64,000 nt of DNA from Skeletonema tropicum. Lineage: Eukaryota > Bacillariophyta > Thalassiosirophyceae > Thalassiosirales > Thalassiosiraceae. The DNA lies in NCBI GenBank assembly GCA_037178625.1, contig CM074131.1, positions 2,542,001-2,606,000 of the forward strand. Reading direction: 5' to 3'. Under the pieces are notes generated by a model. The model searched no databases and had not been told where the DNA came from. It saw only the letters and a program-made list of their open reading frames with translations. How positions within the stretch are numbered: position 1 is the first letter of the stretch; every line of letters begins with the position of its first letter. The position numbers were made by a program, and so were the translations under genes. This document shows positions 22,301-30,931 of the stretch, piece after piece.

Positions 22301-24408
22301 AAAACATGACAGTGGACATAGGATTGAACCACGATTGGTCGGCGAGCTTCTTCCAGGGAGATAGGGACATAACAATGCCTGGGGAGGAGTACACGATCAT
22401 GATTAGGGATCATGCTACCAAGGTACTAAATGATGAGAATGATCCAACTGATATTCCCACAAAATCAGATGGTACAAAGTATGACATCAACGACCTATCC
22501 GACGAACAACGAATGATAGTGCTCGCGACGGTCGATACAGTTGTCAAGTTCCTAGAGAACGACGAAGACTACTTGCCACTGCGAGCCACCATTACTGGCA
22601 TGGGCGGATGTGGGAAGTCACATGTCATAAGCACTATCATATCCATCATAAGAGAGATGACCAACGTGAACAACACAGTCCAAGTTGCCGCACCGTCAGG
22701 CAGTGCTGCTTATAATGTCAAGGGCTGCACGCTGCATTCCCTTCTTGGTATTAACGTGCAGGTGCCATGGGCATCTTTGAATGCTGAAAGGAAGAAAGAG
22801 CTTCAAAAGAAGCTCAAGGAACTTCTTGTCTTGATGGTCGACGAGAGAAGCATGATGAACTCACACGTGACATATGGAGCTGAAGAGCACGTTCGAGAAT
22901 GCGCATTTTACGGTCACAATAACACGGAGCTGTGGGGTGGTGTTCCTGTTGTACTGTTGTTCGGTGACGATTTTCAATTGCCCCCAACGGACAAGAATGG
23001 AGCCATAAGCGGATATGACAAGTATCACAGTAATCAGAGACCCCAATCAATGACTGCAAGAAGCAAGAACAACCAGGTATGCGAGTACGAAGGTTGTTAC
23101 ATTCTTACTGTCATGATGGTAGATAATGTGTTCAAATTGACTCGAAACTTCCGGACACAAGACAAGGACGACTGCGAATTGATGAACAGAATGAGAGTGG
23201 GCGATCAAACAAAGGAGGACGCACGTCGTCTGATCAACTTGCATTTAAGCTACTATTCCTCCAAGTTCAGAGACACTATCGAGGACGATCCAAAAACATT
23301 GCATGCCTACGCAAAACGGGAGGAAATGAATAAGCAAAATGTCAAAATGCTCGTAAAAACACAGAAACGGCTGTCAGTACCGGTAGCACGGCTCAGATGC
23401 CAATTCAGGAGCAACATGGTTGGCAATCCCACTGTGTACCAGTCGCATTTCTTCGGCAAAAAGATGTTGTACACTTTAGACGTTTGCGTTGGTGTGCACG
23501 TGTGCCTGGAGACAGCGAACATTGATCCGAACTCTGGCCTGTACGTTGGAGCGATTGGGAAGGTGATTGACATCGTTTATGACGAGCAGCACTCCGTAGG
23601 ACCAAACACAAATGGTGTTGAATCCCTCCCAAAGTATATAGTCGTTGATTTCCCATACTTCAAACCGCGGCAAGGCATTGAACCCTGGGACAAAAAGAAT
23701 CCAACGGTGAGTGAAAGTAGAAATGTATTCTTGAACTCGAAATATAGCATGGCACTGATCAATCATCCCTCTTTACACAAATTTGCAATCACTCCACTCC
23801 ACCACTCCACTCAGCACGTGCCAATACCACCCTACACTCACATCTGCAACAAAGGATGCTGTACTGCCACGTTCATGCCCCTGCAAATTGCATTCGCAAT
23901 CACAATACACCGCTGCCAGGGCATGGAGGCCGGGTTCGGCAAGGACGATCGATGGAATCGCATGGTGATAGATCCGTCAGATGAGCTCTGGGAGAGAAGC
24001 CAGTGCCTTGGGACAGGATACGTTGCTACCAGCAGGGGCAAAACACTTGGTTCCAAAAATGTTATGCACCCGACGGATAGTGCCATTTATTGGACAGGGC
24101 CGAGCGTGTCTGTAGAACGGTTACACAATTGCAAGACGAACCAAGATGGCCAACTCTGCAAACTCTTCAAGAAGCGGGACAAATGGGTCAAATACCTTGA
24201 CGGCAAGGCAGAAGAAACCAAGACAAGATACAACAAAAGAAAGCTTGATGAAATGACGAAAACAACTTACCAAAAGGCAGTGAGTGGTACTTTAATAAAA
24301 AATAGAGAGGACCTGACGAACCGCATCACCGAAATCATAACCAACCCAAACAAAAAATGGAAAGAAGCGAAGAAAGAATACCAATTGCCACGCGATTATT
24401 TTTCCTAG
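16302..24408 (+). CDS. Ulp1 protease-Rep-Pif1 helicase (Helitron transposase) fusion, six exons
   Basis: Exons 16302(start uncertain)-16397, 16540-17625, 17709-18143, 18236-20000, 20107-21471 and 21603-24408. Phases agree at every junction and give about 2,485 residues after the first exon. Order of domains: (1) Ulp1/C48 SUMO-type cysteine protease with the ECLNDAVLNFWFKWV entry motif, His in AHHWSLIVV, Asp in IHLDCLGC, and Gln and Cys in VQTNSYDCGVHVC; (2) an acidic linker and a small chromo/SH3-like stretch near 18360-18530; (3) a Cys4 zinc site (CSVC, CETC) and a DUF6570-like region (LTMAEKLLIRRCSPF); (4) Helitron Rep beginning NAYPCLFPGG, HUH in GQIHLHLLG, two Tyr in CKYVVAYASKK; (5) Pif1 helicase with Walker A GMGGCGKS, LMVDERSMM, FGDDFQLPP, TIHRCQGM and YVATSRG. 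All key residues are present. It would nick, unwind and replicate the element; the protease would act on SUMO-like conjugates. The start of translation upstream of 16302 was not found. Confidence 0.8.
16447..16479. repeat. Element palindrome, copy 7 (intron 1 of Rep-helicase gene)
   Basis: AAAATAAATTTGTC, CTCAC, GACAAAAATATTTT-type arms; nearly perfect. Confidence 0.75.
18186..18219. repeat. Element palindrome, copy 8 (intron 3 of Rep-helicase gene)
   Basis: AAAATAAATTTGACATCTG followed by TACAAAATTATTTTA. Fifty bases of this 92-nt intron surround it. Intron 2 (17626-17708) has only a weak relative near 17645-17680. Confidence 0.7.
21514..21548. repeat. Element palindrome, copy 9 (intron 5 of Rep-helicase gene)
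   Basis: AAAATAAATTTGTC with the right arm altered to CTACATTTTTATTTTTT. Intron 4 (20001-20106) shows no clear copy. Confidence 0.6.
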
Positions 24409-24442
24409 TGGACGATACAATGCCATATTCACAACTTGCATG

Positions 24443-24477
24443 GAAAATAAATTTGTCTTGAAGACAAAATTATTTTC
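24443..24477. repeat. Element palindrome, copy 10 (right end), best copy
   Basis: Arms GAAAATAAATTTGTCTT and AAGACAAAATTATTTTC, 17 bp each with one mismatch and a 1-nt spacer. It begins 35 nt after the stop codon of the Rep-helicase gene and is not in an intron. Confidence 0.85.
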
Positions 24478-24869
24478 AATTGACAGATACAACAAAGGGA
24501 GAATATTTCTCGTGATGAAGAAACATGTCACCTATAATGACAATATACCTGCATTTCTTTCTGCGAATGACGGTATCCTCGACAGATATAGCCAATCAAT
24601 TTCTGTAAAAAGCGCATTTAAGCCAGGTACTTCTCGCTTTCTACGTAGGAACAAGTACAAATTCTACAGCGGTATGGGTCTACAGAGCCTCTACGTGTCC
24701 CCCAGGTAAACCTTCTCACTAAATAGCTACTATACTGATTCCTACCAAGATCCCTGTAGAAAAAAGTTTGGAAAAAAATGGAGAATTTGTGACCATAAGG
24801 GGTTGGGCACCTCCCGGCCCCGTTATCGACACTTCACTGCGCTTGTTTCGACCCGGGGCCCCGAGGGCC
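24478..24869 (+). other. Non-coding right end of the giant element
   Basis: Between the last palindrome and the right inverted repeat (24856-24869) no gene is seen. A TTCTACGTAGGAAC palindrome lies at about 24639. Just beyond the repeat, gcaac (about 24892) and gttgc (about 24908) could form a weak terminal hairpin of the kind expected at Helitron 3' ends; this is not strong. Confidence 0.45.
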
Positions 24870-25403
24870 GATCATCGACAACGCAACTTGTGTCAAATAA
24901 TTTTTGTTGCATCCTCAAGGCCGGCGTTTTATACTCCTCGATTACATATATACTCATATTTCATATCAACGCTGAGTCAGGGATGATCTCATTGCATTGT
25001 TGTGTTCTTTATGGCCTAAAACAAGTCTTCGAAGGGTGGCGATGGAACGAGACGTACATGATTTTTGGTACGTGACGGTGGCAAGAGTTTCTCAGCAGTG
25101 GTTGGGTAAAAGACTCTGATACGCACCGAATATGAAGCCGATAGTATTTCTATTTGTTGCCAAAGGATGAATTTGTTGTTTTGTATTTCTGTTGCGAGCT
25201 GCTGCTACCGGACTGATGTGAGTGTAATGTCACTATCATGGTGAAGATGTTGTGTTTTTGGTGGGAGATGGGAGTTGAGTCGAGTCAATAGTATGTTTTG
25301 ACGGTAGGAATTAAATTCTACGGGGATCCGCGATGAGCTGAAGACAGCTGTAATGGGATTGTAAATAGTAAATAGTAAATAGCTTTTAACTAATATAATA
25401 ACC
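24870..25403. other. Right flank of the element; presumed promoter of XAP5 gene
   Basis: No coding sequence supported. It includes the palindromic gtaggaattaaattctac near 25303. The last part directly precedes a strong ATG context (aaccATGG) at 25404. Confidence 0.4.
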
Positions 25404-25464
25404 ATGGGAGACTTCCAAGCCAACTTCATTCGCCCAGATACCGGCATCAACACTGTCGAGGGTA

Positions 25465-26514
25465 ATGTTGCCGGCTCACGCTGCTGCGACACTCTCGAAG
25501 AAACGGGCGGCCGAGCAGGCCGATTTTGAAGCGCGGAAACAAAAAATAAAGGCCGATAGTGAACGTGGCAAGTTGGGAATTGATAGCAAGTTCGACACAA
25601 ATACAAATGTTAGTGCTGAAGAGCAACGATTCAGAGCCAAGACGGTGGGCTTGGTGACGGCAGAGGAGTTTCGCAAGGCTAGTGCCGAGGCGGAGAAGGC
25701 AAGGGGAGGTGACGAAGATGAAGGTAATGATGGGGAAGCAGCGCCTAAAAAATTGAGTGAAGAGGAACAGAAGAACTTAGAAAAGGAACGCAAACGGGCC
25801 AAAAAGAAGGCATTGAAAGAGAAGAAGAAGCGAATGGCAACTCTAAGTTTTGGAGCCGATGAGGAGTTAGATGATAATGATGCCGGTGCAGATGAAGATG
25901 ATCTGAGTAGTGGTAACAAAACAAGAACCATCAACAAAAATCCTGCGGTAGACACAAGCTTTCTTCCAGATCAAGAACGAGAAAAACATGCCAAGGCTGA
26001 AAAAGAACGATTGCGCAAAGAGTGGTTGGATAGACAAGCAGCAATGAAAGAAGAAGTTTTAGAGATCACATATTCGTATTGGGATGGCACTGGTCACCGA
26101 CGAACAGTTTTATGCAAAAAGGGGGACACTGTGGCAAAGTTCCTCGAATTAGTTCGAAGTTCTCTTGCCAAAGATTTCCGTGAGATGCAAAATGTATCGT
26201 CTGATGCACTCATTTATGTCAAAGAAGATTTGATCCTTCCACAAGATATATCTTTCTATGATCTTATTGCCACTCGAGCGAGAGGAAAGTCTGGGCCGCT
26301 TTTCAACTTTGATGTTCATGATGATGTTCGAGTTGGTGCAGTAGATTCACGAGTAGAAAAGGATGAGAGCCATCCAGGCAAGGTTGTGGAGAGAAGATGG
26401 TATGATAGAAACAAACATATTTTTCCGGCAAGTCGATGGGAGGTTTATGACCCAGCGAAGGAGTACGGAAGATATACAATTCACGGCGGCGAAGTAAACA
26501 AAAAGAAGAAATAG
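25465..26514 (+). CDS. XAP5/FAM50-family protein
   Basis: 349 residues from the in-frame ATG. A charged helical N-terminal half (KKRAAEQADFEARK, KKKALKEKKKR) is followed by the XAP5 domain (residues about 205-345): TYSYWDGTGHRRTV, KEDLILPQDISFYDL, ARGKSGPLFNFDVHDDVR, VEKDESHPGKVVERRWY, NKHIFPASRWE. These match the conserved core closely. The family is nuclear and is linked to splicing and, in plants, circadian timing (XCT). Odd: a better initiation site lies at 25404 (ACCATGG; MGDFQANFIRPDTG), but its frame closes after about 40 codons. Either a 70-nt intron (25462-25531) removes part of the charged N-terminus, or one base is missing near 25465-25490. The upstream start is probably the real one. 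Confidence 0.85.
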   Translation: MLPAHAAATLSKKRAAEQADFEARKQKIKADSERGKLGIDSKFDTNTNVSAEEQRFRAKTVGLVTAEEFRKASAEAEKARGGDEDEGNDGEAAPKKLSEEEQKNLEKERKRAKKKALKEKKKRMATLSFGADEELDDNDAGADEDDLSSGNKTRTINKNPAVDTSFLPDQEREKHAKAEKERLRKEWLDRQAAMKEEVLEITYSYWDGTGHRRTVLCKKGDTVAKFLELVRSSLAKDFREMQNVSSDALIYVKEDLILPQDISFYDLIATRARGKSGPLFNFDVHDDVRVGAVDSRVEKDESHPGKVVERRWYDRNKHIFPASRWEVYDPAKEYGRYTIHGGEVNKKKK

Positions 26515-26566
26515 AGCTTTGCCATGTAGTAATTGTAACTTTGTTTCCAAATAATTATTTCATGTT

Positions 26567-27709
26567 TCATTCAGCACGTTGAAGAGATCTTCTCTTTACA
26601 CTTGAACAGGGGATCAACTGTGTCGCCAACCTCTTCATGCACAAACTTTTGATGACAATCATCCGGGGTTCGAGAGCTCGCCCGATGGCATCTATCAATG
26701 CTAAACTTTCAAGCAGTCCATGTGCACCACTAAGGCCACCTATGTCGGCATAAACGGCGTCGTATCCCAAGGATGCACCGTGATGGTGCTTTAGTTTGAG
26801 CAGCTTCAACGTATCCCAAGCATCGGCAACTTCAAACTGAACATGTTGGTAACGTTTCTTTGCAGCCATGATAATCTTTTCTCCAATGTCAACGCCCACG
26901 CAAAATCCAGTCTCTTCAGTTTTTACTGCATCGTGAAGGATTGTTGTAGTACTTCCATAGTGACTGCCTATCTCAATCACTTCATCTCCTTGTTCCAATA
27001 GAATTGGTATTGTTTTCCTGTAATCATTGACACCAACACATGGAACGATGATTGGGCTTGGAAACTTATCAAGTTCATCTTTCTTAGGCAGCGTTATTGT
27101 CCCATCCAACAACCTTTGAGAATGAACTATTCTTCGTGAGAGGTTGTTGAGTACTTTTGATTTGACAATAATCGCTCTTGGAAGATGTTGTTGATTGCCG
27201 ATGAACTCATAGGCAAGTGATAGAGCGGAGAGGTAAAGATCACCTCCTATCATTGAACCAACATCAAGAACAAGCACTTTATAACTCTGTTTATCTTTTG
27301 TCAACTCTCGCCATTGATCAAATTGATCTAATTCATGATATTCTACTCGATCGACGAAGTTTGCACTTTTGTTGTTCTCGCTCTCTGGTGGCGTGTTACC
27401 AAGGAATAGAGTAGTGTCTCTGCCCGGCGAGCGCCCTGACGTTGCTTCTTTTCTCTTTACATCCACAAGCACGGCATTTCCAGCAGGCCCAACTGCTTGA
27501 CATATATGAGTAGATATGTCAGAGAGCTGTGCACCCAGCTCTAAAACTCGATCATCAGATTTGACGTACACATCAATAGCTTTGCACACTTCTGACGTTG
27601 ATTTGCATGCTATTATAGGCACAAAATTCTTGGTTCTAGAGGAAAAGGAGGAGACTTTTCTTACTACCAGCAGCCAAACGATCAACGTAGTAGAGAGATA
27701 ACTCTTCAT
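26567..27709 (-). CDS. Plastid-targeted protein with two SAM-methyltransferase-like domains
   Basis: 380 residues from the second ATG, chosen because MKSYLSTTLIVWLLVV is then a proper signal peptide; the ATG 18 nt upstream would add MYIHDR. The peptide ends VSSFSS, the Phe-type site of diatom plastid import. Two Rossmann-type methyltransferase motifs follow in tandem: VLELGAQLSDISTHI (about residue 57), and VIEIGSHYGSTTTILHDAV (about residue 245) with a downstream acidic GVDIGEKI. The second is the better match; the first has Ala-Gln where Gly-x-Gly is usual. The substrate cannot be predicted. It is divergent from the membrane protein gene with 0.39 kb between them. Confidence 0.6.
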   Translation of the reverse strand: MKSYLSTTLIVWLLVVRKVSSFSSRTKNFVPIIACKSTSEVCKAIDVYVKSDDRVLELGAQLSDISTHICQAVGPAGNAVLVDVKRKEATSGRSPGRDTTLFLGNTPPESENNKSANFVDRVEYHELDQFDQWRELTKDKQSYKVLVLDVGSMIGGDLYLSALSLAYEFIGNQQHLPRAIIVKSKVLNNLSRRIVHSQRLLDGTITLPKKDELDKFPSPIIVPCVGVNDYRKTIPILLEQGDEVIEIGSHYGSTTTILHDAVKTEETGFCVGVDIGEKIIMAAKKRYQHVQFEVADAWDTLKLLKLKHHHGASLGYDAVYADIGGLSGAHGLLESLALIDAIGRALEPRMIVIKSLCMKRLATQLIPCSSVKRRSLQRAE

Positions 27710-28097
27710 TCTATCATGTATGTACATTGTGTCTAACTAGCAGTGTCGATCAAAGTGAGGTGATGGTGATGGCTTGCGGAGATTTGAAATTTGAGGAATG
27801 AATTTGAGACTTGAGATGCAAAGGAGGGAGTGGTACCTTTCTCCAACATAAGACTCACTGGTACTAAAACGAGACCCTTATTTCTTCGTTTCAGGAACTC
27901 TACTTTCATTCACATCAAAACACCCAAAACTTGCCGCCGGGCTCGCCTCGCCGATCGATCATGAAACTCGCATAAAATGCACTGCAAGTAAGATTCTCAC
28001 TTTGTCGTGTTCCAACCTACCGGATTGGAAGTAATCAGAATAGAACAGACCGCACAATAACATCATAGCATAGCACTTTGGCTTGAGCAATAGAGGA
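27710..28097. promoter_or_regulatory. Divergent promoter region
   Basis: 388 bp between two head-to-head genes, so both promoters must lie here. No recognised box; a short gag/ttt-rich stretch lies at 27750-27830. Confidence 0.4.
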
Positions 28098-29489
28098 ATG
28101 GGCGTCGACGCAGTACCAGATGGATTAGTAGATGCATGGCGGCTGTGGCGGCACTGCCTGTGCAGATTTGGATGGTATCCACTCTTCGTGGCACCTCTTG
28201 TAACATGTGCGTTCATCCTAGACGTGTTCAGCTCGACTGGCTGTGACTTCATTAGAATGGATATTGGCTTTGTGCCAATCAACGATGAATGGCAAAAATC
28301 TCAGGCATCACTGGGGTTATTTAGTTTTGACAGCCAAGAGATTGATAAGAACAAGTGGAAGCGATCATTCAATAATGGCTGTCAGCTCTACTCGGAAGAC
28401 TTTGAGTCCGAGTTTTTAGGTTCGGATCAGTCATGGCAGATTGCAAGGATTCTGGCAGATATTTCTGGGATTTCAAGCGCAATCGCTTGTGCTACAGTAT
28501 GGCTCTTGACCATCACACCTTTGCCGGCAAGTTTCTTCTGGCCAGGAGTTCTCCTGCCAGCAGTTGTTTTGGCTATGGCAACAGGTGCTGCTAAGTTCAT
28601 CTTTTTTGATGCCATGATATGCAGTGAAGACTTGTGGTATATGGATGAGTCATCGCCCCCGGTACCTCCACAATCATGCGAGTTGGGAGAGTCAGCTATG
28701 TTTGGTATCGCATCTACGGTAGCGTACTTCCTTTGCACTATCCTCATTTGCTTCAAGTCTCCAAGAAAGAGAAAGCTTGATGAGAACTTTGGTAAGATTC
28801 ACGAGGAGAACAGCGAATCTAGAAGCACCAAAAACACGCAAAATAGTCCCGGTGGCACAGATATTGGATGTCGTGACATTGAGACGGGAGATACTACAAC
28901 CAAAGCACCTGTGATGCAAAAGAAGTCATCATTAAGTGATTCAGGGAATACAATCAAAGCAAACAATGCCCATCGAACTCCAGAGGTGGTTACAGGACAT
29001 CATGTCAGAACTACATCAGATGTTACATGGGAAGGTCACGGAAACCTCGGTGTTCTGTCTCCTATATTCTCACAACAACCGCAGACACAAACGCAAAAGG
29101 CTAAGCCTCAACACCATCAATCTGACGAAGATTCCGAAAGCCAATCGATAGTTATGGTTATCAATGACACTCACTCTCGAAGCTATTCTGACGGATCTTC
29201 AGGAGCAAGTGGCAAATTCCAAACACTTCCCAACGCCAGCACGGCCAACTCCAGTAGATTACCACCACGTCACAATGGCGGCAAAACGCATCGGCGTGGG
29301 AAGAGCTCAAATTCTGATCAAGACGATAGTCTCCCATCAAAAGTGAGCAAGTTAAGCTACGCAGATACGCATTGCTTATCGGAAACAGATCAGCAATCTG
29401 CGGAATCCTCTCAAAAGGATACACCTTTAGTGGTGGCAATACCCAATAGAAAATCATCACCCAGAGGCGAAGTCAGCTGTTGCGAATAG
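28098..29489 (+). CDS. Multi-pass membrane protein, unrecognised
   Basis: 463 residues from the first ATG (MGVDAVPDG). Four hydrophobic segments are visible at about residues 27-45, 120-145, 150-172 and 203-220, with a Cys-containing loop after the first (CDFIRMD, CQLYSEDF). The C-terminal half is long, hydrophilic and rich in Ser, Gln and His, and would be cytosolic. The layout (short N-terminus, four membrane spans, long disordered tail) is common in diatom-specific families. I do not recognise a conserved domain. A short open frame follows at 29529-29714. Confidence 0.6.
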   Translation: MGVDAVPDGLVDAWRLWRHCLCRFGWYPLFVAPLVTCAFILDVFSSTGCDFIRMDIGFVPINDEWQKSQASLGLFSFDSQEIDKNKWKRSFNNGCQLYSEDFESEFLGSDQSWQIARILADISGISSAIACATVWLLTITPLPASFFWPGVLLPAVVLAMATGAAKFIFFDAMICSEDLWYMDESSPPVPPQSCELGESAMFGIASTVAYFLCTILICFKSPRKRKLDENFGKIHEENSESRSTKNTQNSPGGTDIGCRDIETGDTTTKAPVMQKKSSLSDSGNTIKANNAHRTPEVVTGHHVRTTSDVTWEGHGNLGVLSPIFSQQPQTQTQKAKPQHHQSDEDSESQSIVMVINDTHSRSYSDGSSGASGKFQTLPNASTANSSRLPPRHNGGKTHRRGKSSNSDQDDSLPSKVSKLSYADTHCLSETDQQSAESSQKDTPLVVAIPNRKSSPRGEVSCCE

Positions 29490-29528
29490 ACTTCGGTTTG
29501 CAAGCCCGAAGAAACGAGAAGGATAGAA

Positions 29529-29714
29529 ATGATGCGACGCAGGGTGATTCGTCAGCTCTTCAAAAGAGAGAAAAGTTTGAGTATCCTACCCCCTCTACAA
29601 GAAGATACACCCAAGAAAAATACCAATGAAGATCATGGTGATTTGATCAATAAGTGTTTGCAGGACTTGGAGCTTTCTTTTGTGGGTGAGAAGAGTGGGT
29701 ATGACACCCTGTAA
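29529..29714 (+). CDS. Short ORF, possibly a lost 3' exon of the membrane protein
   Basis: 61 codons with coding-like content (INKCLQDLELSFVGEKSGYDTL), in the same direction and 39 nt after the stop of the membrane protein gene. It may be its 3' exon, a frame-shifted continuation or chance. No convincing splice sites connect the two. Confidence 0.25.
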   Translation: MMRRRVIRQLFKREKSLSILPPLQEDTPKKNTNEDHGDLINKCLQDLELSFVGEKSGYDTL

Positions 29715-29788
29715 TTCGTCTTCCATAGGGGGTAAGACCATAGATAGGTATATTATATGTGCATAATTGAATGTTAGAATGAAGCTTT

Positions 29789-29909
29789 TCTCCAACAAGC
29801 GATGTTCAAGCCAATTGCTTCACTCCAATGTATTTGATGCCATGCTTCATCCTTCGAATGGCGAGAGCAAGATAACTACTCTCCAACAAGCGATGTTCAA
29901 GCCAATTGC
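29789..29909 (+). repeat. Direct repeat, 91-bp offset
   Basis: tctccaacaagcgatgttca and the following ccaattgc at 29789 recur at 29880; atgcttcat...cttcgaat is duplicated as well. A local tandem duplication between two convergent genes. Confidence 0.8.
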
Positions 29910-29985
29910 ACTCAATATACATGCTTCATGCTTCGAATCTAGAAAAGATACGACAACTCATGAAGACCGATTATATTTTAGGCTC

Positions 29986-30606
29986 TTATTTCGCAAGAGC
30001 AAACTTCATCTCATCAAGCTCCACAGCCATCTCACCATCCACATACGCTCTTCCAGTAGCCGAAGCAATACCAAAACGCTTATTCCATTTCTTAATCTCA
30101 ACCTCCATCACCAAAGTATCTCCAGGAACAACTGGCCTCTTCCACTTCACACCATCAACTCCAGCAAAGAAGAAGACGGCACCTGGCTCTGCACCCTCCA
30201 TTTGAAGACAAACAATCCCAGCAAGTTGAGCCAATGCCTCTACTTGAAGTACACCCGGCATGATTGGACGGTCGGGGAAGTGTCCAGTGAAATGAGGTTC
30301 ATTCAAAGTTACCGATTTGATTCCTACGGCTCGTTTTCCCTGTTCGTATTCCACCACCTTGTCCACCAATAAGAATGGATATCTGTGGGGAAGAATTCCG
30401 TTAATGTCTTCAAGACTGAAGATTGTCTTGACACTTGCGGTTAATGCGGATATTTCTGCTGCACTTCTTGGCGCAGGTTCGGGTTCTGCTTCAGCTGCTT
30501 CATCTTCGGCAAAGATGTGTGTAGGTGAGCGAGTCACAAGGGGAGCTGATGGTGCAACGAATGCAGTGGCAGCGGTTGCCAAGGTAGCTAGGAGAGCGAG
30601 CTTCAT
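29986..30606 (-). CDS. fabZ: (3R)-hydroxyacyl-ACP dehydratase, plastid
   Basis: 206 residues. The signal peptide [15 protein letters not shown] is followed by FVAP, the diatom plastid-import motif, and an acidic transit region to about residue 60. The hot-dog fold dehydratase follows: [14 protein letters not shown] (71-84), [14 protein letters not shown] with catalytic His109, and QVEALAQ with catalytic Glu123. It removes water from 3-hydroxyacyl-ACP in type II fatty-acid synthesis in the plastid. Length after processing (about 145) equals bacterial FabZ. It is head to head with the plastid PDC-E2 gene. Confidence 0.93.
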   Translation of the reverse strand: MKLALLATLATAATAFVAPSAPLVTRSPTHIFAEDEAAEAEPEPAPRSAAEISALTASVKTIFSLEDINGILPHRYPFLLVDKVVEYEQGKRAVGIKSVTLNEPHFTGHFPDRPIMPGVLQVEALAQLAGIVCLQMEGAEPGAVFFFAGVDGVKWKRPVVPGDTLVMEVEIKKWNKRFGIASATGRAYVDGEMAVELDEMKFALAK

Positions 30607-30931
30607 GGTATCGTTAGTTTATTTCTTGAAGTTTATGTTGCAGGGGCGCGGCGCTTGATCGCATTGTTGCCCTGCCATCTTGGAGAAGCAGGGTGCCAAG
30701 GCCAAGAAGTGACGTTGAGAGGGGAAATCTTATCGATTTAGGGGCTACTAAGTACGTCAGCACCCATCTTGTGGTTGTGGCAGCTATCATCCATTCTCCG
30801 GCTTCAATCAACAGTGGCAGAGGAGCTGTCGTCGTCTCTCTCAACTCTCAAGCGCGAGGCAAAGCTAAACAACCAAACCGTGTCGGTTCGTTGCCAGTGT
30901 GGTAGAAAATCGATTCTTATTGATTAACAAA
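30607..30931. promoter_or_regulatory. Shared 325-bp divergent promoter, fabZ and PDC-E2
   Basis: The two ATGs are 325 bp apart in opposite directions, so control elements may be shared. No known diatom element can be assigned; acgtca/tgacgt-type half sites occur near 30709 and 30754. Confidence 0.45.

Larger units (their letters stand above)
6464..24869 (+). mobile_element. Giant Helitron-like element (about 18.4 kb)
   Basis: The interval encodes a Helitron Rep (HUH and two-Tyr motifs) joined to a Pif1-family helicase, which defines rolling-circle Helitron transposons. It is bounded by a short inverted repeat, GGGCCCTCGGGGCC at 6464-6477 and its inverse at 24856-24869. Short subterminal inverted repeats are known for the Helentron/Helitron2 branch. 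The element also carries an Ulp1 protease domain fused upstream of Rep, an MBD-like protein, a 1,143-residue unknown protein and a smaller ORF. A shared palindrome in its introns ties the genes into one unit. The exact ends and the TT target dinucleotide of this branch could not be proved from a single copy, so the boundaries are inferred. Confidence 0.65.

Noticed and set aside
6464..24869. Giant-virus or viral insertion origin of the large element
   Set aside because: No capsid, DNA polymerase or packaging gene; the Rep/Pif1 pair and spliceosomal introns fit a Helitron.
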